From assembly GCF_015668515.1 (NCBI RefSeq), contig NZ_JADPFO010000004.1, positions 62,001-126,000 on the forward strand: a stretch of DNA of 64,000 nucleotides. Reading direction: 5' to 3'. Origin of the DNA: Paraclostridium tenue (GTDB lineage Bacteria > Bacillota > Clostridia > Peptostreptococcales > Peptostreptococcaceae). Shown here piece after piece: positions 42,647 through 51,000 of the stretch; positions within the stretch are counted from its first letter, which is position 1; the number at the start of each line of letters is the position of its first letter. A program made the translations under genes and the position numbers. The notes under the pieces are model-generated. The model saw nothing but the letters and a program-made list of their open reading frames with translations. It was not told where the DNA came from and did no database searches.

Positions 42647-45037
42647 TTAGTTTGATCTTAAATTTGCATTTAATTTTTCACTTAGTTCACTTACTATTTT
42701 ATCATGAACTTTAGCTACTTCTTCATCAGTTAAAGTTTTATCTTTACTTCTATATGTTATTGAGTATGCTATAGATTTATGTCCTTCTTCTATTTGAGCA
42801 CCTTTATAAACATCGAATAATTGATAACTTTCTAATATATCTTCTCCATTTGCTTTTATTATATCTTCTATTTGCTTAACAAATACTTCATCTTTAACTA
42901 ATAAAGCTATATCTCTAGTAGTTGATGGATATTTAGGTAATGGATTATAAACTTTCGCATTGTTTAAGTTCTCAAATACTAAATCTACATTTATTTCAGC
43001 AATGTAAACTCTTTGATTTAAATCGTAGTTTTCTAATACATCTGGATGTAGTTCTCCAAAAGTACCTATACATATATTATTATACACTAATTTAGCACAT
43101 CTTCCAGGGTGGAATGTTAAATTTTTAGTTTCAGGTTCAATTTCATAACCTTTAAATCCAACGTTGTTTAATATAGTTTCAACAGCACCTTTTAATGTGA
43201 AGAAATCTACATCTTTTCCATACATTCCTATAGACATTTTCTTTGTTTCTACAGGTAATCCTTCTTGTGGTTTAAATGTGTTTCCACACTCAAAAGCATA
43301 AGCTTCCTCAACTTTATGAGATAAGTTTGTTGATATTACATCTATCATATTAGGTATTAAAGTAGTTCTCATAACAGAAGTTTCTTCACCTAATGGATTT
43401 ATTATCTTAACAAAATCTCTTCTTTCATCGTCTTGAGCTAAGTTTATTTTATCTACTCCTCTAGGGCTTACAAATGAATATGTTAATATTTCATTTAAAC
43501 CTACAGCTATAGAGTTGAATTTTATATCATCTATGAATTTTTGTTTTTCTGTTTTAACACCAGCTGTAGCATTTCCTTCTAATGTAGCTGATGGTATATT
43601 ATCATATCCGTATATTCTAGCTATTTCTTCTAATATATCTGCATCTTCAGTTATATCTAATCTGAAGCTTGGAACTTCTAATTCTAACTTATCAGAAGAT
43701 ATTAAGTTGCATTTAAACTCTAATCTCTCTAATATGTTTAAAAATTGGTCCATCGCTACATTAACACCTAATAACTTGTTTATTCTTTCTGGGTTAACTG
43801 TTATTTTTTGTATTTCTTCTTTTTTAGGATAATAATCTAACATACCGTTAAGAACTCTACCACAACCTAATTCTTCTATTAATTGGCATGCTCTATTTAC
43901 AGCAACTTCTGTTAAGTTTATATCTATTCCTTTTTCAAATCTAGATGATGCTTCTGTTCTTAAACTTAATTTTTTAGATGTAGCTCTTATATTTTCTTTA
44001 GCAAAGCTTGCACCTTCTAAGAATATAGATGTAGTTGTATCTTTTACTTCTGAGTTTTCTCCGCCCATTATACCAGCTAAGTCTAAAGTTTTGTCTTTAT
44101 TTCCTATAACAAGCATATCTGATGTTAATGTTCTTTCAACACCATCTAAAGTTGTAAACTTTTCACCTTCTTGAGCTAATTTCACTGTCATTTTATTATA
44201 TTTTATATCATCTAAATCAAAAGCATGTAAAGGTTGACCTAATTCTAACATAACATAGTTTGTTATATCCACTATATTGTTTATTGGTCTCATTCCTGCT
44301 TCTATAAGTCTTCTTTGCATCCAATATGGAGAAGGACCTACCTTAACATCTTTTACAACTTTTCCACAATATCTTTTACATAAATCAGTCTGAACATCTA
44401 TTTCAAAGCTCATTTCTTCATCTGAACCATTTACTTTTATTTCTGGGAATTTTAATTCCTTTCCTAAAGTAACAGCAGCTTCTCTAGCTATTCCTAATAT
44501 TGATCTACAGTCTGGTCTATTTGAAGTTATTTCAAACTCTATTAAAGCATCATTTATACCTAAAACTTCTCTTACATCCATACCTAATTCGAATGAATCT
44601 TGATGATCTAGTATATATATTCCATCTTTTTTATGTTCTTCAACATACTGAGAAGGTATAGTTAATTCTTCAGCTCCACAGAACATTCCTTCTGATAAAA
44701 CTCCTCTTAACTTACCTTTTTTTATTTTAAAATCACCAGGTAATACTGCACCTATTCTAGCAACAGGAACAAAATCTCCAACATTTATATTTGTTGCATT
44801 TGTTACTATTTGAAGTATTTGACCATCAGCAACTTCAACTTTAGTAACTTTTAATCTATCTGCATCTGGATGTTGTTCTATTTCAAGTATTTTACATACT
44901 TCAACTCCATTAGTTTCTTTTCCAAAGAATTCTACTTTCTCAACTTTTGACCCTGTCATAGTCATCATATCAGCGAATTCTTGAGTTTCTCTATCTATAT
45001 CAACGTAGTCTCTAAGCCATTTTAAAGGTACTAACAT
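42647..45037 (-). CDS. pheT: Phenylalanyl-tRNA synthetase beta subunit
   Basis: A 796-residue PheT. It has an N-terminal tRNA-binding (EMAP/OB) domain (VCKILEIEQHPDADRLKVTKVEV), B3/B4 editing, B5 (ITVNPERINKLLGV), the catalytic-like core, and a C-terminal ferredoxin-fold anticodon domain (YPSTTRDIALLVKDEV...YRSKDKTLTDEEV). It forms the alpha2-beta2 enzyme with PheS, encoded 15 bp upstream. Confidence 0.98.
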   Translation of the reverse strand: MLVPLKWLRDYVDIDRETQEFADMMTMTGSKVEKVEFFGKETNGVEVCKILEIEQHPDADRLKVTKVEVADGQILQIVTNATNINVGDFVPVARIGAVLPGDFKIKKGKLRGVLSEGMFCGAEELTIPSQYVEEHKKDGIYILDHQDSFELGMDVREVLGINDALIEFEITSNRPDCRSILGIAREAAVTLGKELKFPEIKVNGSDEEMSFEIDVQTDLCKRYCGKVVKDVKVGPSPYWMQRRLIEAGMRPINNIVDITNYVMLELGQPLHAFDLDDIKYNKMTVKLAQEGEKFTTLDGVERTLTSDMLVIGNKDKTLDLAGIMGGENSEVKDTTTSIFLEGASFAKENIRATSKKLSLRTEASSRFEKGIDINLTEVAVNRACQLIEELGCGRVLNGMLDYYPKKEEIQKITVNPERINKLLGVNVAMDQFLNILERLEFKCNLISSDKLELEVPSFRLDITEDADILEEIARIYGYDNIPSATLEGNATAGVKTEKQKFIDDIKFNSIAVGLNEILTYSFVSPRGVDKINLAQDDERRDFVKIINPLGEETSVMRTTLIPNMIDVISTNLSHKVEEAYAFECGNTFKPQEGLPVETKKMSIGMYGKDVDFFTLKGAVETILNNVGFKGYEIEPETKNLTFHPGRCAKLVYNNICIGTFGELHPDVLENYDLNQRVYIAEINVDLVFENLNNAKVYNPLPKYPSTTRDIALLVKDEVFVKQIEDIIKANGEDILESYQLFDVYKGAQIEEGHKSIAYSITYRSKDKTLTDEEVAKVHDKIVSELSEKLNANLRSN

Positions 45038-45052
45038 ATTAATTCCTCCTAA

Positions 45053-46072
45053 TTAAAATTGATTTAAAAATCTCATATCATTTTCGAATAATAATCTTAT
45101 ATCATCTATTTCATACTTAAGCATTGTTATTCTATCAAGTCCCATACCAAAAGCAAATCCGCTGTAAACTTCTGGGTCTATTCCACAGTTTCTAAGCACA
45201 TTTGGATGTACCATACCAGCACCTAGTATTTCTATCCATCCTTCACCTTTACACATTGGACATCCTTCGCCTCCACACTTAAAGCAAGTAACATCTACTT
45301 CTGCACTTGGCTCTGTGAATGGGAAGTTATGTGGTCTAAATTTAGTTTTTGTATTTTCTCCAAATAGCTTTTTAACAAACATATCTAAAGTTCCTTTTAA
45401 TTGAGCCATTGTAACATCTTTACCAACTACAAGCCCTTCTATTTGATGGAACATTGGTGAATGTGTTGCATCTGGAGCATCAAATCTGAAGCATCTACCT
45501 GGAGATATTATTTTTATTGGTAACTCTTCATTTTTCATAGTTCTAACTTGAACTGGAGAAGTTTGAGTTCTAAGTAATAATTCTTCATTTATATAGAAAG
45601 TATCACTCATATCTCTTGATGGATGGTCTTTTGGTGCATTTAATGCATCAAAGTTATTTGCAACTGTTTCAACTTCTGGACCTTCAGCTATAGAGAATCC
45701 CATTCCTATAAATATCTCACTTATTTCATCTGTTATTTTAGATATAGGATGTTTTTTACCTACTCTAAACTCTTTAGCTGGCATAGTTACATCTAAAACT
45801 TCTTCAGCTAATTTTCTTTGTTTTTCAATATTTTTTAATTCTTCTTTTTTAGCACTTATAGCATCGTTTATTGCTTCTCTAACTTCATTAGCAACCTTTC
45901 CTATTACAGGTCTTTCCTCAGCTGATAATTTACCCATTTCTTTTAATATAGCTGTTATTTCACCTTTTTTTCCTAAGTACTTAACTCTTAAAGACTCTAC
46001 TTGTTCTATACTTTGCATGTCTTTTATTTCACTTAATGCTGTTTCTTGTAAATTAAGTAATTTTTCTTGCAC
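45053..46072 (-). CDS. pheS: Phenylalanyl-tRNA synthetase alpha subunit
   Basis: The start chosen is GTG 46072, eight bases after AAAGGG; another GTG at 46081 overlaps that site. The 339-residue class II core has motif 2 [38 protein letters not shown] and motif 3 [18 protein letters not shown]. It charges tRNA-Phe. Expression is controlled by the T-box leader at 46106-46376. Confidence 0.96.
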   Translation of the reverse strand: MQEKLLNLQETALSEIKDMQSIEQVESLRVKYLGKKGEITAILKEMGKLSAEERPVIGKVANEVREAINDAISAKKEELKNIEKQRKLAEEVLDVTMPAKEFRVGKKHPISKITDEISEIFIGMGFSIAEGPEVETVANNFDALNAPKDHPSRDMSDTFYINEELLLRTQTSPVQVRTMKNEELPIKIISPGRCFRFDAPDATHSPMFHQIEGLVVGKDVTMAQLKGTLDMFVKKLFGENTKTKFRPHNFPFTEPSAEVDVTCFKCGGEGCPMCKGEGWIEILGAGMVHPNVLRNCGIDPEVYSGFAFGMGLDRITMLKYEIDDIRLLFENDMRFLNQF

Positions 46073-46105
46073 TATAGTCACCCTTTCAATTTAATTTTTC
46101 ATATA

Positions 46106-46376
46106 AAAAAAGCCCTTCATCCCTATCTAGGGACGAAAGGCTATTATTTCGCGGTACCACCCTAGTAGTTTGCCTTATTTAAATAAACTATGCAAACCAC
46201 TCGAAAAACTTAACGCGTTTTATAACGTCATAACCTACTTTATTTTCAGCTATGATACTCCAGAGGGAACTTCTTTTAATAGCTTAGAAAGTACTTTCAG
46301 CCTAGGTACTTATCTCTGTACTAAGTTTTATTAAAATACTTTTCTCTTTCATTGTATTTAAAATATATAACTTTTA
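46106..46376 (-). promoter_or_regulatory. T-box riboswitch upstream of pheS (tRNA-Phe sensing)
   Basis: The minus strand has the T-box sequence AGGGTGGTACCGCG (46163-46150) followed by the terminator stem AGCCTTTCGTCCCTA / TAGGGATGAAGGGCT (46142-46111) and a T-run. Stem I carries GAAGTTCCCTCTGGAG, in which TTC is the likely specifier codon for phenylalanine. Uncharged tRNA-Phe would stabilise the antiterminator and allow pheST-zapA transcription. Confidence 0.93.
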
Positions 46377-46383
46377 ATTGTAG

Positions 46384-46412
46384 ATTATATCATATTTATC
46401 ATATTTTTTCAA
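46384..46412 (-). promoter_or_regulatory. Promoter of the phe operon
   Basis: Minus-strand TTGAAA (46412-46407) and TATAAT (46389-46384) with a 17-bp spacer, just upstream of the T-box leader. Confidence 0.75.
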
Positions 46413-46422
46413 TATAGCTCTA

Positions 46423-47220
46423 TTATATCATATATTTTTTAATCTCATACATTAATATCGCCGAACTTATAGCTGCATTTAAAGATTCAGCCTTTCCATA
46501 TATAGGTATCTTAACTAAAGTATCTGAGTTTTTTATAAGTTCATCATTAACTCCATTAGCTTCATTTCCTATAACAAGCGCAGTTTTACACTTGTAATCT
46601 ACTTTATCATAGAAATTATCTGTATTTAGATAACTAGATACTATATCAAAATTTCTAAGTTTTAATTCTTTTAATGCATCATCTTGAGTCATATTTATTA
46701 TCTTCATATCAAATATAGATCCCATTGTAGATCTAGTAACTTTACTATTATATATATCTACACATCCTTTTAAATTGATTATAGCATCTACTCCAGCTGC
46801 ATCTGCTGTTCTTATTATAGTTCCCATATTTCCAGGATCTTGTATTCTATCTAATATTAATACGAACTTACAACTATCATCTAAAATTTCTTCAATTTTT
46901 CTTTCTTTAATTCCAACTACTCCAACTATGCCTTGAGTATTTTCTGTATCTACAAAATCACTAAATATTTTATTTGTAGTTTTATATATTTTTATATTAT
47001 TAGATTGTAACACTTTTAAAAATTCTACATGTTCTTTTTTATCCTCGAAGTTCTCATTTATAAAAACATATTTTAAGTCAGCTTTACAATCTATAGCTTG
47101 AGTTAATATTCTAAATCCTTCTATTAAAAATTTAGATTCTTTTAATCTATTTTTGCTTTTTAAGAGAGATTTAGTCAACTTAACTTTTTCATTATCTTTG
47201 CTTATTATAGATGTTATCAT
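46423..47220 (-). CDS. TrmH/SpoU-family RNA 2'-O-methyltransferase
   Basis: A 265-residue protein with an N-terminal RNA 2'-O-ribose methyltransferase substrate-binding domain. The SPOUT domain has LDRIQDPGNMGTIIRTADAAG, VIGNEANGV and IPIYGKAESLNAAISSAILMYE, the three SpoU motifs. It transfers methyl from SAM to a ribose in rRNA or tRNA; the target (often 23S rRNA) is not evident. It starts 2 bp after ktrA, suggesting coupled translation. Confidence 0.93.
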   Translation of the reverse strand: MITSIISKDNEKVKLTKSLLKSKNRLKESKFLIEGFRILTQAIDCKADLKYVFINENFEDKKEHVEFLKVLQSNNIKIYKTTNKIFSDFVDTENTQGIVGVVGIKERKIEEILDDSCKFVLILDRIQDPGNMGTIIRTADAAGVDAIINLKGCVDIYNSKVTRSTMGSIFDMKIINMTQDDALKELKLRNFDIVSSYLNTDNFYDKVDYKCKTALVIGNEANGVNDELIKNSDTLVKIPIYGKAESLNAAISSAILMYEIKKYMI

Positions 47221-47222
47221 AT

Positions 47223-47894
47223 TTATTTTCTCCTAAATGTAAAGTCTGTATCTGATGTTATTGTACTTATTTTGCTATTTTGACCTATAACAACTAATAT
47301 ACTACCAGATTTTAATTGTTCTTCTGGAGATGGAGTTACATTTATGCTTTTACCACTTTTTATAGCTAAAACAGTTATTTCATATTTTGCTCTAAGGTCT
47401 AGTTCTATTAAAGTTTTACCTTCCCATTCTTTAGGAGTTACAATTTCTACTATAGAGTAATCTGGGTCTAATTCTATATGATCTAGTATATTATTTGATA
47501 CTAAATTGTGTGCAACTCTAACCCCCATATCTCTTTCTGGAAATACGACTCTATCTGCACCTATTTTATATAAAACTTTTGCTTGTAATTCATCTTTAGC
47601 TTTACACACAATTTGTTCTACACCCATTTCTTTAGCTATTAAAGTAGCCATTATAGACGCTCTTATATCAGAACCTATTGCTATTATTGCCACATCAAAA
47701 TTTCCCATTCCTAATGCTCTTAAAGCTTGTTCATCTGTAACATCAACTATTGCTGCATGTGTTACTTTCTCAGCTAGAGCTTGAACTGCATCATCATTTT
47801 TATCTATAGCCATTACTTGATGTCCTAATAAATGCATTGTTGTTGCTACTGATGATCCGAATCTTCCACACCCTATTACTATATATTGTTTCAT
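47223..47894 (-). CDS. ktrA: Potassium uptake regulator KtrA (RCK subunit)
   Basis: A 223-residue cytosolic RCK protein: Rossmann fold YIVIGCGRFGSSVATTMHLLGHQVMAIDKN (NAD/ATP binding) in the first 130 residues, then RCK-C/TrkA-C (IVEIVTPKEWEGKTLIELDLRAKYEITVLAI). It gates the KtrB pore in response to nucleotides, possibly c-di-AMP through the RCK-C domain. It follows ktrB by 20 bp. Confidence 0.95.
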   Translation of the reverse strand: MKQYIVIGCGRFGSSVATTMHLLGHQVMAIDKNDDAVQALAEKVTHAAIVDVTDEQALRALGMGNFDVAIIAIGSDIRASIMATLIAKEMGVEQIVCKAKDELQAKVLYKIGADRVVFPERDMGVRVAHNLVSNNILDHIELDPDYSIVEIVTPKEWEGKTLIELDLRAKYEITVLAIKSGKSINVTPSPEEQLKSGSILVVIGQNSKISTITSDTDFTFRRK

Positions 47895-47914
47895 ATCTGA
47901 TCTCTCCTAATCTT

Positions 47915-49291
47915 TTATCCTACTATAATTTTACCCTCTGGGTATCTTATAACTTGTTTTTTTGTATTGCGGTTGTATATTAGTGCCATAAATATAGTTA
48001 AAAATCCAACTCTTCCCATAAACATATACATCATAATTATGATTTTACCAAATATATTTAAGTTAGGACTTCCACCTATACTTGATCCTACTGTTGCGAA
48101 TGCTGAAACTACTTCAAATGCAGATTCTATTAAATCAAATGAATCTTGAGTTATGTTTATTAATATAATACCTGCAATAACTACTGATATACCTATAAAA
48201 AATATAGCTATAGCTTTTCTTACCGTAGCTAATCCTACTTTTCTTTCAAAAACTTCTATATCTTCTTTTTCAAATATAAAGCTTCTTACTGAAAGTATTA
48301 TTGTCGCAAGTGTAGTTGTTTTTGTTCCACCTCCTGTTGAACACGGAGATCCTCCTATAAACATTAATATAATCATTATAAATAAACTACCTTGATTCAT
48401 TGCACCTAAGTCTACTGTATTAAATCCAGCAGTTCTCGGAGTAACAGATTGGAAAAATGCTCCTAATAACTTCCCTTTTAACGAAAGATTACCTAAAGTC
48501 TTATCATTAGAATACTCTATAAATAATATAAGTAATGTACCTACTAATAGTAGTACAGATGTAGTTATTAATACAATCTTTGAGTGTATATTTAATTTAG
48601 AAATCCTTTTATTCTTTACTACATCTAAAATTACAGGGAATCCTATCCCTCCAAGTATTATAAGTACTGATATGGTAAGACTTATAGTCACATTATTTAC
48701 ATATCTAGTTAAAGATGTAAATGGACCACTTACAGTACCCATAAGGTCAAATCCTGCATTACAAAATGCGGATATAGAGTGGAAAATACTATACCACGTT
48801 CCTTTGATTATTCCAAACTCTGGTATGAAAACAGTAGATAGTGTTAATGCTCCTATTCCTTCTATAATAAAAGTCATCAATAACACATATCTAGTTAATT
48901 TAACTAACCCAGATAAATCTATCTGATTTAAAGCTTCTTGTATAAGAAGTCTTTCTCTAAGATTTATTCTTTTCTTAGTTATTAATGCAAATAATGTGGT
49001 TATGGTCATAAACCCTAAACCACCAACTTGAATTAAAATAATTATTATAATTTGTCCAAATAAATTCCAATATGTAGCTGTGTCTACTACTACAAGTCCC
49101 GTTACACAAACAGCTGATGTAGATGTAAATAGAGCATCTACAAAAGGTATGCTCTCTCCTGTTTTAGTCGCAATAGGTAAGGATAATAAAATTGCTCCTA
49201 TTAATATTACAGAGGCAAATCCAATAACCATTATTTGAGATGGATTCAATTTATTTATCGACTTTTTTATATTTGAAATAATATCTTTCAT
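47915..49291 (-). CDS. ktrB: Potassium uptake channel-transporter KtrB
   Basis: A 458-residue Trk/Ktr membrane protein with four M1-P-M2 repeats. Selectivity-filter regions with the key glycine are visible as AVCVTGL near residue 60, SAFCNAGFD near 176, TPRTAGFNT near 290 and SAFATVGSS near 395. It imports K+ (often with Na+) as a dimer on a KtrA octameric ring. First gene of ktrB-ktrA-methyltransferase. Confidence 0.96.
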   Translation of the reverse strand: MKDIISNIKKSINKLNPSQIMVIGFASVILIGAILLSLPIATKTGESIPFVDALFTSTSAVCVTGLVVVDTATYWNLFGQIIIIILIQVGGLGFMTITTLFALITKKRINLRERLLIQEALNQIDLSGLVKLTRYVLLMTFIIEGIGALTLSTVFIPEFGIIKGTWYSIFHSISAFCNAGFDLMGTVSGPFTSLTRYVNNVTISLTISVLIILGGIGFPVILDVVKNKRISKLNIHSKIVLITTSVLLLVGTLLILFIEYSNDKTLGNLSLKGKLLGAFFQSVTPRTAGFNTVDLGAMNQGSLFIMIILMFIGGSPCSTGGGTKTTTLATIILSVRSFIFEKEDIEVFERKVGLATVRKAIAIFFIGISVVIAGIILINITQDSFDLIESAFEVVSAFATVGSSIGGSPNLNIFGKIIIMMYMFMGRVGFLTIFMALIYNRNTKKQVIRYPEGKIIVG

Positions 49292-49454
49292 CTACTTTAT
49301 CTTCTCCTCTCCATCTTAATATTAAATTACGTATTGCATACACTTATATTATTATACTTATATTTATAATAAAATACATTATATACCTAGTCCTTAAATA
49401 TATCTACATAAAAATTGAAATTTAGAATTTTTAAAATATTATTTTATTATACAC

Positions 49455-49486
49455 AAAAAAACTCTGAGTATTAACTCAGAGTTTTT
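49455..49486 (-). terminator. Terminator of infC-rpmI-rplT
   Basis: AAAACTCTGAGT-(TAATA)-ACTCAGAGTTTT stem with T-runs, 8 bp after rplT. Confidence 0.9.
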
Positions 49487-49493
49487 AATATAA

Positions 49494-49850
49494 TTAAGCT
49501 AATTTTGAATTAGCAACTTCAACTAATTTAGCGAATCCTTGAGGATCGTTTATAGCCATTTCAGATAACATTTTTCTGTTAACTTCAACACCTGCTAATT
49601 TTAATCCGTTCATGAATCTTGAGTAAGACATTCCGTTAGCTCTAGCAGCTGCGTTTATTCTTTGTATCCAAAGCTTTCTGAAATCTCTTTTCTTTAATTT
49701 TCTACCAACATAAGCATGCTTTAATGCCTTCATAACGAATTCGTTAGCTGGTCTGTATAATTTACTTCTTGATCCTCTAAAACCTTTTGCAAGTTTTAAT
49801 ATTTTCTTATGCTTCTTACGAGCGTTCATAGCTTTTTTAACTCTTGCCAT
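49494..49850 (-). CDS. rplT: 50S ribosomal protein L20
   Basis: A 118-residue basic protein ([26 protein letters not shown]..., [37 protein letters not shown]) of standard length. It binds 23S rRNA early in 50S assembly and, in low-GC Gram-positives, represses its own operon at the infC leader. Last gene of infC-rpmI-rplT. Confidence 0.99.
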   Translation of the reverse strand: MARVKKAMNARKKHKKILKLAKGFRGSRSKLYRPANEFVMKALKHAYVGRKLKKRDFRKLWIQRINAAARANGMSYSRFMNGLKLAGVEVNRKMLSEMAINDPQGFAKLVEVANSKLA

Positions 49851-49906
49851 CGTCGTAACCTCCTTCGTTTCTCTCTTTAATAAATTTTATCTATATTTTT
49901 TCGTTC

Positions 49907-50104
49907 TTATAGGTATGGTAATAATTGTGCTATTCTTCTAGCATCTCCTTCACTAACTGTTCCAGACTTTCTTAATTGCATCTTAGTCTTAGCATCCTTC
50001 TTAGTTAGTATATGTCTTCTGAAAGCTTTAGCTCTCTTTAATTTTCCACTTGCAGTTTTTTTGAATCTCTTAGCTGCACCTCTGTGAGTTTTCATTTTAG
50101 GCAT
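49907..50104 (-). CDS. rpmI: 50S ribosomal protein L35
   Basis: A 65-residue L35 ([24 protein letters not shown]..., [21 protein letters not shown]). Standard length, between infC (27 bp upstream) and rplT (56 bp downstream). Ribosome binding site GAGGAGG. Confidence 0.99.
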   Translation of the reverse strand: MPKMKTHRGAAKRFKKTASGKLKRAKAFRRHILTKKDAKTKMQLRKSGTVSEGDARRIAQLLPYL

Positions 50105-50131
50105 ATTAATATCCTCCTCTCAAATATATAT

Positions 50132-50641
50132 CTATTTTTTTGGATCTATCATTACAACCATATTATTACCCTCAAATGCTGGGGCTTTAGTTGGTTCTCC
50201 AAACTCTTTTACTAGTTCTATAAATTTAAGCATTACTTGTTTTCCTAAGTCTTTATGTCCTAATTCTCTACCTCTAAATCTAAGTTCGACTTTAACTTTA
50301 TCTCCTTTTTTAAGGAATTTCATAGCTTGATTAGCTTTTGTGTTTAAGTCATTTGTTTCTATACCTGGTCTTAATCTAACTTCTTTAACAGTTACGACCT
50401 TTTGCTTTTTCTTAGATTCTTTTTCTTTTCTAGCTTGTTCATACTTATATTTACCGTAATCCATTATCTTACATACAGGTGGATTAGCGTTAGGTGATAT
50501 TTTAACTAAATCTAAATTCTTATTATTTGCAATTATTTGAGCATCTCTAGAAGACATTATTCCAAGTTGCTCACCTGTTTCTGAGAGAACTCTTATTTCT
50601 TTATCTCTTATTTCATCATTGATTGCTAATTCCTTACTAAT
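50132..50641 (-). CDS. infC: Translation initiation factor IF-3, with AUU start codon
   Basis: The first ATG (50557) would give only 141 residues and lose the start of the N-domain. In the same frame 28 further codons lead to ISKELAINDEIRDKEIRVLSE..., the conserved IF-3 N-terminus, starting at ATT 50641 with GGAGGTG seven bases upstream. This gives 169 residues, the usual length. IF-3 discriminates against non-canonical start codons, and an AUU start is the well-known basis of its autoregulation in Escherichia coli; the same logic probably applies here. The C-domain (KGDKVKVELRFRGRE) is intact. Confidence 0.95.
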   Translation of the reverse strand: MSKELAINDEIRDKEIRVLSETGEQLGIMSSRDAQIIANNKNLDLVKISPNANPPVCKIMDYGKYKYEQARKEKESKKKQKVVTVKEVRLRPGIETNDLNTKANQAMKFLKKGDKVKVELRFRGRELGHKDLGKQVMLKFIELVKEFGEPTKAPAFEGNNMVVMIDPKK

Positions 50642-50805
50642 AGTAGGACACCTCCAATTTTATATTAAAAAAGGCGAATGATATTATCATCCGCCATATA
50701 AGTTATCTCAATTAATAAACCTAATCTAAAATCGTAACTTATATTTACCTTACTAACTTATTTTGTCGTAAGGTGAGAAGCGGACTTCTTCTTGTTTTTC
50801 ATTAC
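50642..50805 (-). promoter_or_regulatory. L20-type attenuator leader of infC-rpmI-rplT
   Basis: The 165-nt leader ends in a terminator GGCGGATGAT-AAT-ATCATTCGCC followed by six T (50695-50673). The segment AGTCCGCTTCTC near the 5' end (about 50778-50766) contains TCCGC, which can pair with GCGGA of the terminator as an antiterminator. This matches the L20-controlled leader known in Bacillus. Exact L20 contacts were not modelled. Confidence 0.8.
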
Positions 50806-50811
50806 TTAACT

Positions 50812-50840
50812 AATATATCATTGTTTTAAATTTATGTCAA
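50812..50840 (-). promoter_or_regulatory. Promoter of infC-rpmI-rplT
   Basis: Minus-strand TTGACA (50840-50835) and TATATT (50817-50812), spacer 17 bp. Confidence 0.8.
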
Positions 50841-51000
50841 TTACTTTTTTGATTTTTTGTTAATTAATTCTTCCCTTTATGGTTATACTTTTAATAAAAT
50901 CAATATTTAAATTTCTAAATGTAAAATTTTAATAATATTAATTCAAAAAACGGCAAATATATGTAGTAACAACAATTTTTTATAACTGAGGTGTTTGACT

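Noticed and set aside
50132-50557. IF-3 starting at the first ATG (141 residues)
   Set aside because: It loses the first 28 residues of the conserved N-domain and lacks a ribosome binding site; the ATT start at 50641 explains both.
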